Shown in pieces: positions 27,075 through 35,277 of a stretch of 64,000 nucleotides of DNA. The DNA lies in assembly GCA_910579785.1 (NCBI GenBank), contig CAJTVJ010000003.1:1-64000 (forward strand). The letters are read 5' to 3'. Under the pieces are notes generated by a model. It saw nothing but the letters and a program-made list of their open reading frames with translations, made no database searches and had not been told where the DNA came from. Each line of letters opens with the position of its first letter. The stretch's first letter is position 1. The DNA is from an uncultured Christensenella sp. (GTDB lineage Bacteria > Bacillota > Clostridia > Christensenellales > UBA3700). Position numbers and translations under genes: made by a program.

Positions 27075-27656
27075 TTAATTCAGCGGGAGTGCGCCTTTTC
27101 CCGTACCGGAATCGAATAAAGTCCCAATGACAGCAAGTGCAAATAAAAGTATAACGAATAACAATAAGAACGCATCCTTTATTTTGTCTTCTTTTGTTGG
27201 TTTTTTTCTGCGACTGTTTTTTTGCGTAGCATTTTTGTAGCTTATAAAGATATGGCTTGAAGCAAACAAAATTGAAAAAGCTATCAATGGCACGTATGCC
27301 AATACTATTGCGCTGAATAAAAATATGCATGACGGAATTATCGAAAGCGATAATGCTTTTAATTTTCCGTTTTGTCTCCAACATATTATCCAAAAAATTA
27401 AATATGCAAGACACAGACTGCCGTTGACGGACAGATATACGATAAGCGCGCTATCAAACCAAAAATTAAAATACGTATATGGGATATTGAATATCATCAG
27501 AATAAAACAACCGTATCTCCCTATTTGTTCGGCAATGACGATTTTTTTGTTTGTATAGGTGGGCGCGACGTCATTTTTGTGCTTTATGGCGTATATTATA
27601 TTGGGTATCAATATTATTGCCATAATGGCAAGTCCGTAATAGTTAAACCAACTCAT
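27075..27656 (-). CDS. Membrane protein of unknown function
   Basis: 193 residues with five or six membrane helices, a central Lys/Arg-rich cytoplasmic loop (N-S-R-R-K-K-P-T-K-E-D-K) and an aromatic start M-S-W-F-N-Y-Y-G. I do not recognise a function. It faces phzF tail to tail with 37 bp between. There is no ribosome binding site, and the start codon lies 6 bases after its -10 box. Confidence 0.75.
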   Translation of the reverse strand: MSWFNYYGLAIMAIILIPNIIYAIKHKNDVAPTYTNKKIVIAEQIGRYGCFILMIFNIPYTYFNFWFDSALIVYLSVNGSLCLAYLIFWIICWRQNGKLKALSLSIIPSCIFLFSAIVLAYVPLIAFSILFASSHIFISYKNATQKNSRRKKPTKEDKIKDAFLLLFVILLFALAVIGTLFDSGTGKGALPLN

Positions 27657-27662
27657 AGAGAT

Positions 27663-27691
27663 ATTATATCAAAGACGTATTACTTTTTCAA
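27663..27691 (-). promoter_or_regulatory. Promoter predicting a leaderless mRNA
   Basis: On the minus strand TTGAAA (27691-27686), 17 bp, TATAAT (27668-27663), then 6 bases and the ATG at 27656. The predicted start is the A of the ATG. Confidence 0.75.
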
Positions 27692-27724
27692 CCATATAAA
27701 TTCAAATCAATGTGAAATATAAAT

Positions 27725-27755
27725 ACGCGCCGCTGAAATTCATTCGGCGGCGCGT
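27725..27755 (-). terminator. Terminator of the leuCDB operon
   Basis: ACGCGCCGC (27725-27733) pairs perfectly with GCGGCGCGT (27747-27755). It lies just after the leuB stop and is followed on the minus strand by a T/A-rich stretch. Confidence 0.8.
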
Positions 27756-27766
27756 GTGTTTTTAAG

Positions 27767-28831
27767 TTAGATGTTTTTGATTATCAAATCCGTCATTTCC
27801 CTGGTGCCAAGCACTTCTTTGCCCTCTTCTTTTAGGTCTGCCGTTCTTGCTCCGCTATTCAAAGCTTTTTCGACAGCGTTCTCTATTGCGTCGCCCTCTT
27901 CCATAAGGTTGAAGGCATATTTAAGCATCATAGCAGCCGACAGGATAGTTGCTATCGGATTGGCGATATTCTTACCTGCGATTGTCGGGGCAGAGCCGTG
28001 GATAGGCTCGTATAGACCTCTCGTTGTCTCATTGATAGAAGCCGACGGAAGTATTCCGATACTTCCCACGCATTGGGAGGCAAGGTCAGAGAGTATGTCG
28101 CCGAATAAGTTGCCTGTGACCACCACGTCAAACTGCGACGGCTCTCTTACGAGTTGCATCGCCATATTGTCGACGAGTACGTCTTCCAATTCCACGTCGG
28201 GATAGTCTTCGTGTATGCTGTGCACTACCTGTCTCCATACGCCCGAAGTTTTCAGCACGTTGGCTTTGTCTACGGAAGACACCTTACCGCGTCTCTTTTG
28301 CGCAAGTTCAAATGCGGTGCGGCATATTCTCTCTATCTCCAATTCGCCGTAAGCCATCACGTCGTAGCCCTCTCTTCCCATCTTGCCGTTGCGCACGCCT
28401 TTTTCGCCGAAATATATTCCGCCGATAAGTTCTCTCACGACCATGATATCGATATTCTTTGGATTTTTGAGCGGACACACGCTTTTGAGCGCGTCAAACA
28501 TCTTTGCCGGACGAAGGTTGGCATACAGTTCCATAGCCTTTCTCACGCCCAACAACGCTCTTTCAGGGCGTAATTCATACGGCAGATTGTCATACTGCGG
28601 ACCGCCAACTGCGCCGAGCAATACGCTGTCGCTTGCAAGACATATGTCAAGGCTCTCCTTTGGCAAAGGCTCGCCGTATTTGTCGTATGCGCAGCCGCCG
28701 CATATGCTTTGAGTGAAGTTGAATTTGTGTCCGTATCTCTCGCCAATTTTTGTCAACACGTTCATTGCAGCCGTCGTGACTTCGGGACCAATGCCGTCGC
28801 CCTGAATGACCGCTATATTAAAGGTACTCAT
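27767..28831 (-). CDS. leuB: 3-isopropylmalate dehydrogenase
   Basis: 354 residues. It oxidises and decarboxylates 3-isopropylmalate to 2-oxoisocaproate with NAD, the third step of leucine synthesis. Marks: G-D-G-I-G-P-E-V at the start, R-P-A-K near 107, V-R-E-L-I-G-G-I-Y-F-G-E, and the NAD-binding P-I-H-G-S-A-P. AGGAG precedes the ATG. Third gene of leuC-leuD-leuB. Confidence 0.97.
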   Translation of the reverse strand: MSTFNIAVIQGDGIGPEVTTAAMNVLTKIGERYGHKFNFTQSICGGCAYDKYGEPLPKESLDICLASDSVLLGAVGGPQYDNLPYELRPERALLGVRKAMELYANLRPAKMFDALKSVCPLKNPKNIDIMVVRELIGGIYFGEKGVRNGKMGREGYDVMAYGELEIERICRTAFELAQKRRGKVSSVDKANVLKTSGVWRQVVHSIHEDYPDVELEDVLVDNMAMQLVREPSQFDVVVTGNLFGDILSDLASQCVGSIGILPSASINETTRGLYEPIHGSAPTIAGKNIANPIATILSAAMMLKYAFNLMEEGDAIENAVEKALNSGARTADLKEEGKEVLGTREMTDLIIKNI

Positions 28832-28845
28832 TTTGTTTACTCCTA

Positions 28846-29334
28846 TTATATCTTATTTGCTTTGATTGCGTTGATAAGTCCGCCGCATTCAATTATGTTT
28901 TGTATAAATTTGGGGAAGGGCTGCGCCTTGTACGTTGCGCCGCTCGTCACATTGGTTATGACGCCAGTGTCTACGTCTACGCTCACTTCGTCGCCCTGAT
29001 TTATGCCGTCGACTGCGTCGGGGCATTCCAATATATACAGACCTATGTTGAGGGCATTGCGGTAGAATATTCTTGCAAAAGACTTGGCTATTACGATAGA
29101 CACGCCGCATCCTTTGATGGCAATAGGCGCGTGTTCTCTTGAAGAGCCGCACCCAAAATTCTTGCCTGCGACGACGATGTCGCCGGGTTTGACTTCGTCA
29201 TAAAATTCCGGATTGGTGTATTCCATGCAATGCTTTGCAAGTTGTTTTTCGTCAAAAGTGGACAGATACGTTGCCGGTACAATTATATCTGTATCTATGT
29301 CGTCTCCGAATTTAAATACTTTTCCTTTAAGCAT
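28846..29334 (-). CDS. leuD: 3-isopropylmalate dehydratase small subunit
   Basis: 162 residues, the short form that pairs with the roughly 420-residue large subunit. It completes the active site of the isomerase that converts 2- to 3-isopropylmalate. D-D-I-D-T-D and [10 protein letters not shown] are diagnostic. It follows leuC with a 3-bp gap. Confidence 0.97.
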   Translation of the reverse strand: MLKGKVFKFGDDIDTDIIVPATYLSTFDEKQLAKHCMEYTNPEFYDEVKPGDIVVAGKNFGCGSSREHAPIAIKGCGVSIVIAKSFARIFYRNALNIGLYILECPDAVDGINQGDEVSVDVDTGVITNVTSGATYKAQPFPKFIQNIIECGGLINAIKANKI

Positions 29335-29337
29335 AAA

Positions 29338-30615
29338 TCAAATCTCCTTTTCGCACGCAAGTTTTCCTGCGATTGCGCTTGCCATAGCAGTTGCAGGTGA
29401 CGCTAGGTATATATAGCTGTCCTTTGCTCCCATTCTGCCGATGAAGTTACGGTTGGTGGTCGTCACTGCGACTTCGCCGCTTGCGAGAATGCCCATATGT
29501 CCGCCAAGACAAGGTCCGCAAGTCGGGGTAGATACGATCGCGCCGCCTTCGATAAAGGTCTTGATATATCCCTTTTCCATTGCCTCTAAATATATTTTGT
29601 TGGTCGCGGGAATGATTATGGTGCGCACGTTGGGGTCTACCTTCTTGCCTTTAAGCACTCTTGCCGCTGCTTCTAAGTCGCTGAGTCTGCCGTTGGTGCA
29701 AGACCCTATTATGACTTGGTCTATCTTTATTTCTTCTTTTACGTCTTCGACAGCTTTTGTATTGGAAGGCAAATGCGGAAAAGCCACGGTGGGCTTGATT
29801 TGCGAAAGGTCGATATCTATCACCTGTTCGTACGCCTCGTCTTCGCCTGCCTGCATAGTGTCAAAAGTCATGCCGCAGGTATCTTTGACGTAAGCCTGTG
29901 TGATTTCGTCGACGGGGAACACTCCGTTTTTTGCGCCGCATTCTATTGCCATATTGCATATGGTAAATCTGTCGTCCATCGTCATATATTTGATACCTTC
30001 ACCGTCAAATTCGATAGACTTATAAAGCGCGCCGTCCACGCCTATCATGCCGATTATATGAAGTATGACGTCTTTGCCCGATATGTATTTGCTGGGTTTG
30101 CCGATTAGATTGAACTTGATTGCAGAGGGCACTTTGAGCCATACTTTGCCAGACAGCATTATGCCTGCGATGTCTGTGCTTCCCACGCCCGTGGAGAAAG
30201 CTCCGAGTGCGCCGTAAGTGCACGTATGCGAGTCTGCGCCTATTATCACCGACCAAGGCTTGGCAATACCTTTTTCCGGCAAAAGCGCGTGTTCGATGCC
30301 CATGCTGCCCACGTCAAAGAAATTTTTGACGCCCTCTTTTCTTGCGAATGCGCGTACGCATTTGCATTGTTCCGCCGATTTGATATCCCTGTTGGGGGTG
30401 AAGTGATCGAGTACGAAGGTCACTTTGTCGGCGTCGTAAAGCTTACCGCCGCTCTTATTGAATACGTCGATAGCCACCGGTGCGGTGACATCGTTAGAAA
30501 GTGCGGTGTCCACTTCCACAAGTGTAAGCGTGCCGGCTGACAAAGAAGCGACGGCGTCCTCATAGGACATGCCGAGTTTTTTTGCCAAAATTTTTTGAGT
30601 CATTGTCAATTTCAT
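29338..30615 (-). CDS. leuC: 3-isopropylmalate dehydratase large subunit
   Basis: 425 residues, the archaeal/clostridial LeuC type. A 4Fe-4S cluster is held by the Cys of G-S-C-T-N-G-R and of [14 protein letters not shown] is conserved. AGGAGG lies upstream. No leuA or regulatory leader (T-box) is seen in the 78 bp before it, so leuA must lie elsewhere and transcription may read through from the gene upstream. Confidence 0.97.
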   Translation of the reverse strand: MKLTMTQKILAKKLGMSYEDAVASLSAGTLTLVEVDTALSNDVTAPVAIDVFNKSGGKLYDADKVTFVLDHFTPNRDIKSAEQCKCVRAFARKEGVKNFFDVGSMGIEHALLPEKGIAKPWSVIIGADSHTCTYGALGAFSTGVGSTDIAGIMLSGKVWLKVPSAIKFNLIGKPSKYISGKDVILHIIGMIGVDGALYKSIEFDGEGIKYMTMDDRFTICNMAIECGAKNGVFPVDEITQAYVKDTCGMTFDTMQAGEDEAYEQVIDIDLSQIKPTVAFPHLPSNTKAVEDVKEEIKIDQVIIGSCTNGRLSDLEAAARVLKGKKVDPNVRTIIIPATNKIYLEAMEKGYIKTFIEGGAIVSTPTCGPCLGGHMGILASGEVAVTTTNRNFIGRMGAKDSYIYLASPATAMASAIAGKLACEKEI

Positions 30616-30693
30616 AGCAAATCCTCCTATATGCGTTAAAATAAATTTCGATAGATAGTTGCGGCGATACGTTGGTACTATGACCGCCGTACG

Positions 30694-32445
30694 TCAATGT
30701 CTGTATGCGTTCTTTTTGTTTTTTGCCACAGTTATTATGACGACTGTCGCAATGATAGCCAGCACCACGAAAGGCACGGTTATCGCCAATGCGAGCTGCC
30801 ATGAAGTGAGGCTTGACGCGTCGACGTTTTCCGTCCTTACGTATGCCGTCTTGCCTTGATAATATACGGCGGTCCATTGACTTTTTTTGTTGAATTTCTC
30901 TCTTAGATACACGCTGCTGCCTTCGGGAAGTTCTGCGACTTTGATAGCGTCCTCTTGGTTTTCAAAAGGCAGGGCATACAGAGTTATGTATTCTCCCAGC
31001 TTTTTGTTGGTCAACTTGACCGACTTTGACAGAGAAGGAGCGGTGAGCTGAGTATAAGGCGCGAGGTTTTGCTGTCTCACGTATCCATATTGAGTCACGC
31101 CGTTTTCGTCAACGAAGCCCACTTTATACCAGCCCCAAGAAAAGTCGCCGTCCTGTCCGACGTTGTCTATCACGACAAGTTGGTCAAATACAGTCGCGTC
31201 GGTGAGCTTGATATTATTCTTATCGTTGTTGTTGATGAAGGGATATTTGTATATCGGCGTATTTTGGTGCAATACTCCTGCATATTCGCCCAGCGCGCCG
31301 TTGTCGGCAGGACATAGCACTACGGAAGATTCCGCTTTGATATATCCGTATATTTTTTTGCCGTCGGCATTATTCTCATAATATACGTAGATAAAGTTGT
31401 CGTGCTGGCTTAGCGCAATAAAGTATGAATTTGCAGGTAGAACGTTGACTCTTTGCAGATGTCTCGGAGAAGAATACATTGTCACGTCGGACAGGCTCTT
31501 ATAGAGTTTGACAAGGTCGTATTCGGACGGATGTTGATATACCGTGTCGTCAAAACAGCCGTAATATTCCAGCTTGCCGTCGACGTATTCATAGAGATTG
31601 ACAGAGTTGACGGCTGACTTGGCATATACGTAGTTGAGACCTGCCTTTTCGTCATATGCCGAGCAAATTCTGCCGTTGCCGTTAAGTCCTTCGGATAGAA
31701 GCTGTGACGCAGTGCCGTTTTGGTATTTATAGATGCCGCTTGCGCTCATAAGCAGCACGTCGCCGTTTACTTCGCTTATTCCTATGTATTCTCCGCTGAG
31801 TTTAAAGAACTTTGAAAGGTCTGAATAATAAAAATTCTGTTCGTCAATGGCGTATAGGTCGCCGTCGATGAGACAATATAGCGTAGATGACGTGACTGCA
31901 AAATCCTGCACGTCTTTATATGCGCCGTTGTCAAGACCTGTGTTGGAGTTGAAATACGACGGAGCTTTATCAGTGCTGCCTATCATGATGGAGTTGACTT
32001 TGTTGGAATCTATCGCAAAGAAATCTCCGTTGTCATCGGCATACAGACCCACGAGATGTTTTAAAATGTTGCTGTCGGAAGAATAGCTGTAATTTATCTT
32101 AGCGATACGCATGTCGTTGTATTCGTATGCCCAGACAAATTTATCTTCGCCTTTTCTCCCAAGGAGCAAAATATGCGACGCGTTGACGGCGATGTCTATA
32201 AATTCGTCGAATTGACTTTTTTCTTCATAGCTGAGAAGTTTGTTGTTTTTGGCAAGAAATACCGTTTTGCCGTTGGTGTATGCAAATACGTCGCCGTATG
32301 CCGCAAGCAGACTTGCGTCGTTGAGCGAGACCTGTACGTCTACATTCTCGGCGTATGCAGGCGCATGCGAATGAAAAATACCCACGCAAGCGAGTACCGA
32401 TACTATGCAAATTATCAACAATAAACACTGCCAACTCTTTTTCAT
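30694..32445 (-). CDS. Secreted, C-terminally membrane-anchored protein with SH3-like repeats
   Basis: 583 residues from ATG 32445; the frame is open further upstream, but only this start gives a standard signal peptide (K-K-S, hydrophobic core, A-Y-A cleavage) and it coincides with the promoter. The middle (about 40-340) has repeated beta-strand blocks with Y-A-x-D-E and G-D-L-Y-A-I-D motifs, like a beta-propeller. Residues about 350-540 look like SH3-type domains. A last membrane helix (about 552-575) ends in K-N-K-K-N. Probably a surface protein that senses or binds the cell wall; function unknown. Confidence 0.7.
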   Translation of the reverse strand: MKKSWQCLLLIICIVSVLACVGIFHSHAPAYAENVDVQVSLNDASLLAAYGDVFAYTNGKTVFLAKNNKLLSYEEKSQFDEFIDIAVNASHILLLGRKGEDKFVWAYEYNDMRIAKINYSYSSDSNILKHLVGLYADDNGDFFAIDSNKVNSIMIGSTDKAPSYFNSNTGLDNGAYKDVQDFAVTSSTLYCLIDGDLYAIDEQNFYYSDLSKFFKLSGEYIGISEVNGDVLLMSASGIYKYQNGTASQLLSEGLNGNGRICSAYDEKAGLNYVYAKSAVNSVNLYEYVDGKLEYYGCFDDTVYQHPSEYDLVKLYKSLSDVTMYSSPRHLQRVNVLPANSYFIALSQHDNFIYVYYENNADGKKIYGYIKAESSVVLCPADNGALGEYAGVLHQNTPIYKYPFINNNDKNNIKLTDATVFDQLVVIDNVGQDGDFSWGWYKVGFVDENGVTQYGYVRQQNLAPYTQLTAPSLSKSVKLTNKKLGEYITLYALPFENQEDAIKVAELPEGSSVYLREKFNKKSQWTAVYYQGKTAYVRTENVDASSLTSWQLALAITVPFVVLAIIATVVIITVAKNKKNAYRH

Positions 32446-32451
32446 AAGAGT

Positions 32452-32480
32452 ATTATAGCACACTATAATAAAAAAATAAA
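32452..32480 (-). promoter_or_regulatory. Extended -10 promoter predicting a leaderless mRNA
   Basis: On the minus strand TGC-TATAAT (-10 at 32457-32452) ends 6 bases before ATG 32445. The -35 (TTTATT at 17 bp) is weak and the extended -10 probably compensates. No ribosome binding site. Confidence 0.65.
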
Positions 32481-32522
32481 ACAAAAAAATATAGCTTTGT
32501 TAATAAATATAATGGATAAAGA

Positions 32523-32551
32523 TTGAAAAAATCAAACGAATATGCTAGAAT
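32523..32551 (+). promoter_or_regulatory. Promoter of the alpha-CTD/WG-repeat gene
   Basis: TTGAAA, 17 bp, TAGAAT with TGC before it. The predicted start near 32558 gives a 25-base leader. It is divergent from the promoter of the secreted protein. Confidence 0.75.
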
Positions 32552-32582
32552 ATATTTGAAAATCACATTACGCAAGGAATTT

Positions 32583-33542
32583 ATGTCAAAAAACAAGCCT
32601 TATTATAGGAACAGAAACAAAAATAGAAACGAGGACTTTGCTCAAAAGCAAGCCGCAGTCTTAGCAAGCGGCGCTAAGAGCGAAGACTTGTTGCGCCCGA
32701 TAGAAGATCTTCAATTAAGCGAAGCTACGTATAATGCGCTTAAAGCAGGCAGGGTGTCGAAGATAGCCGACCTTGCTTGCAGGACTTTCCGTCAGATGTA
32801 CAAGATACAGAATATCGGCAAGAAGAATTGCATAGAGATATCAAAGGCTATGGCAAAGTTTGGGGCATCTTTTGCGCCTGACGCAGAGGACAACGCGCCC
32901 AAGAATAACAATGCGGACAGAAATGCCAAAGAAAACAACGGACAGGGCGGCAATCAGAAAAATTGGCAAAACCAAAACCAAAGAGCAGGTCAAAAGGGCG
33001 AGCGCAGAGAAGAACGCAATAAATGCAAAAAGAATGAGAATGACAATCTCAACGATTATCTGTCAAGACAGTATGCAGGTATGAGTTTGGCAGAGATACT
33101 CATGGGCAGAAGAGAGAGACCTGCCGTTGAGAAGATAGAAAGACCGCCTCTCACGGAGAAGAGCCTTGTCAAGTTTTGCAGAAAAGGCAAATGGGGCTAT
33201 AAGGATTGGAAGGGCAACGTAATAGTGCCGCCGTCTTATGAAGAGGCGTTCGGCTTTTTTGAAGAGAGAGCGTGTGTAGAGAAAGACGGCAAATTGGGAT
33301 ATATCGACAGGGAGAACAATCTCGTAATTGATTATAAGTACGATTGCGCAACGTCGTTTGCAGAGGGACTTGCGTCTGTCACCGTGGGAGAGAAGACGGG
33401 GTATATAGACCAAGACGGCAATCAGGTAGTAGATTTTATATACGACATTGCCACGCCTTTTTCCGACGGCAAGGCGATAGTCAAGCTTGACGGCAGATGG
33501 GGAGTGTTGAGCAGAGAAGACCTCAGCGTCTTTTGGAGATAA
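32583..33542 (+). CDS. RNA polymerase alpha-CTD-like domain fused to WG repeats
   Basis: 319 residues from ATG 32583 (AAGGAA upstream). Residues about 38-100 resemble the C-terminal domain of RpoA encoded at 22528: both show I-x-D-L-x-L-S, Y-N-x-L, D-L, M-x-K and N-x-G-K-K-x-x-x-E. The Arg of V-R-S that contacts UP-element DNA is Ala here and Ser after G-K-K is Asn, so DNA binding may differ. A polar Asn/Lys/Arg linker (about 110-175) follows, then about four WG repeats (G-K-W-G-Y, G-K-L-G-Y-I, K-T-G-Y-I, G-R-W-G-V). It could be a regulator that senses through the repeats. No signal peptide; cytoplasmic. Confidence 0.8.
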   Translation: MSKNKPYYRNRNKNRNEDFAQKQAAVLASGAKSEDLLRPIEDLQLSEATYNALKAGRVSKIADLACRTFRQMYKIQNIGKKNCIEISKAMAKFGASFAPDAEDNAPKNNNADRNAKENNGQGGNQKNWQNQNQRAGQKGERREERNKCKKNENDNLNDYLSRQYAGMSLAEILMGRRERPAVEKIERPPLTEKSLVKFCRKGKWGYKDWKGNVIVPPSYEEAFGFFEERACVEKDGKLGYIDRENNLVIDYKYDCATSFAEGLASVTVGEKTGYIDQDGNQVVDFIYDIATPFSDGKAIVKLDGRWGVLSREDLSVFWR

Positions 33543-33562
33543 CAAAACGGAGGAATAACACT

Positions 33563-33958
33563 ATGATGCAAAGACAAAGATTGCTTGAAAACGCATTGCT
33601 TGTAATGAAGAATGCGCACGCGCCTTATTCCGGATATAAGATAGGTTGCGCGGTAATGGGCGAAAGCGGCAAGATATACGTCGGCTGTAATATCGAGAAC
33701 GTAAGCTACGGCGCGACCATATGTGCAGAGCAGGTTGCCATGGGCACTGCGATAGCAGGCAGCGAAAAGGGCTTTATGGCAATGGCGATAGTCAGTTCTG
33801 GCGAGGCGATGCCATATCCTTGCGGTATAGTCAGACAGTTTATCAAAGAGTTTTGCAACGACCTGGTGATATTCGTGTCCAACAACACCGGCGAAGTCGT
33901 CACTACCAACATAAGCGAGCTCTATCCCGACAGCTTTGATATGAAGCCTAAGCAGTGA
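33563..33958 (+). CDS. cdd: Cytidine deaminase with altered zinc site
   Basis: 131 residues; GGAGG at 33549-33553. The family deaminates (deoxy)cytidine to uridine for pyrimidine salvage. N-terminal A-P-Y-S-G-Y-K-I-G, catalytic C-A-E (Cys54, Glu56) and the C-terminal L-Y-P-D-S-F are present. The zinc motif P-C-x-x-C-R-Q reads P-C-G-I-V-R-Q: the third Cys ligand is Val90 (codon GTC). In the tetrameric enzymes zinc is held by three Cys, so activity here is doubtful or uses another ligand. It follows the WG-repeat gene in the same direction, 20 bp away. Confidence 0.85.
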   Translation: MMQRQRLLENALLVMKNAHAPYSGYKIGCAVMGESGKIYVGCNIENVSYGATICAEQVAMGTAIAGSEKGFMAMAIVSSGEAMPYPCGIVRQFIKEFCNDLVIFVSNNTGEVVTTNISELYPDSFDMKPKQ

Positions 33959-33983
33959 TTTAATATTTTTAGATAAACAAAAT

Positions 33984-34031
33984 GCCTGAGAGTAAAAGCG
34001 TATAGCGGTTACTTTCGGGCTTTTATTTTTT
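33984..34031 (+). terminator. Terminator after cdd
   Basis: GCCTGAGAGTAA (33984-33995) pairs with TTACTTTCGGGC (34009-34020) with two G-U pairs, then a T-rich run. Confidence 0.8.
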
Positions 34032-34128
34032 ATGTTTGATGATATTTCTATTGTGTTTTTGTAAAAATGACTTTAAGTATGGTTTTCTATAAGCAATATG
34101 CGTTCGTCGCGACTTTAAAAATAGTGAT

Positions 34129-34363
34129 GTCATTTCGACCGAAACGTAGTGAAGCGGAGAAATCGCATCCGCTTATTTTTCAACTTGTTGAGACCTCTCC
34201 GCTACGGTCGAGGTGACTATATAATGGTTAAAGTTAATCAAGCTATGGTCATTTCGACCGAAGCGTAAGCGTAGCGGAGAAATCTAATCAAGTTGAATAA
34301 GTACCGACAAAATGTAGCGTAAGCGTGCATTTTCGTTTGGTCGGTAAGGACGGAACCCGACTG
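34129..34363. repeat. Dispersed hairpin repeat cluster B
   Basis: 34129-34164 and 34190-34217 are inverted units whose transcript can fold into an 89-base hairpin. A further unit is at 34248-34285, and 34296-34363 is a 68-bp hairpin unit that recurs at 49928-49995 with two differences. The whole gap from 34032 to 34585 holds only repeats. Confidence 0.8.
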
Positions 34364-34510
34364 TATGTTTAGCAATCACTTTGCTTTGCTAAGTGATTGT
34401 GTATTACAAAGTCGTGGTGAACGCCCAGGTCATTGACGCTCGCCCAAGACGCACATGCTGGCTCGCTATGCCGTCGCTTTCGCTCCTTACGACTGTAACG
34501 CAGTGGAATG
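34364..34510. repeat. Repeat-associated spacer with hairpin
   Basis: CAATCACTT (34373-34381) and AAGTGATTG (34391-34399) form a perfect 9-bp hairpin. The end of the stretch (about 34478-34506) recurs with changes at 44371-44414. No reading frame is supported, so it is taken as part of the repeat island. Confidence 0.5.
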
Positions 34511-34585
34511 GAGAAAAATCCTTTTAATATAACTCAACAAAAATCTATCAAAATATAAAATTATCAAAAGTTTTATACAACAATA

Positions 34586-34614
34586 TTGATTGCAGCGAAA
34601 ATATATGATAAAAT
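34586..34614 (+). promoter_or_regulatory. Promoter of lipoprotein gene
   Basis: TTGATT, 17 bp, TAAAAT with TGA before it (extended -10). The predicted start near 34621 leaves only a very short leader. Confidence 0.65.
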
Positions 34615-34639
34615 ATAGAAAAGGATGTGTAGATATATT

Positions 34640-35185
34640 ATGAAAAATATTACTAAAAAGATAAGCTTGATATTGTTGTTAACTGTGATATTATCGTTGG
34701 CATGTTTATGCGCTTGCGATAATGATTTGGATAGCGATTGTCCACCAAAGATAAAATATCCTAAATATGAGACCTTTTATTGCAATTTAAAACGTATTTA
34801 TATAAATGACGGCATGCATCAGCTTGAAGGCGATATAGTAATAGCAAAGTCGGTATCCGACTTGCAGTATTATGATATTTTGGATACCAAATATACGGAT
34901 GAATTTTTTGAAAGTAATGTAATTTTGTTGATAGCTTTTAAATATGACACTGCGGAAGGAAATATTGAGTTTAAAAATTTAGCTTTGAAAGACGGTAAGT
35001 TCTATCCTATATTTGAATTAGATACTCAGGAAATTCTTTGTGAAGAAGAAAATAGAAATTTATATTTAATTGAATGCGGCAAGAGTATTTTAGATTATGA
35101 TTATGCAGAAGTTTTGACAGTCAACAGATTGGATATGGGAATCAAGAGTGCATATTATGACAGTATCACAGAGGTATTTAAATAA
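34640..35185 (+). CDS. Small lipoprotein of unknown function
   Basis: 181 residues from ATG 34640, which gives the best signal peptide (K-N-I-T-K-K, hydrophobic core, lipobox L-C-A-C); an in-frame ATG at 34625 adds five residues. AAGG at 34621-34624 is either abutting 34625 or 15 bases from 34640, so the start is uncertain. The mature part is acidic, without a family I recognise. It ends at a shared terminator facing another lipoprotein gene. Confidence 0.7.
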   Translation: MKNITKKISLILLLTVILSLACLCACDNDLDSDCPPKIKYPKYETFYCNLKRIYINDGMHQLEGDIVIAKSVSDLQYYDILDTKYTDEFFESNVILLIAFKYDTAEGNIEFKNLALKDGKFYPIFELDTQEILCEEENRNLYLIECGKSILDYDYAEVLTVNRLDMGIKSAYYDSITEVFK

Positions 35186-35231
35186 GCGTTAAACTCATAG
35201 TTGAACGTTTATAAACCCATATTACACAGCA

Positions 35232-35257
35232 AAAAGACCTCCCGAAAGAGGTCTTTT
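35232..35257. terminator. Bidirectional terminator between convergent lipoproteins
   Basis: AAAAGACCTC (35232-35241) and GAGGTCTTTT (35248-35257) form a perfect 10-bp stem with A/T runs on both sides, so it can serve both strands. Confidence 0.9.
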
Positions 35258-35277
35258 ATATTGTTTTATATCGGATA

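Noticed and set aside
30616..30693. T-box or leucine attenuator before leuC
   Set aside because: Only 78 bp are available and no T-box core, leucine-codon leader or terminator could be found.
34129..34363. CRISPR array
   Set aside because: Units are inverted, unequal in spacing and recur in other intergenic gaps; no cas genes are present.
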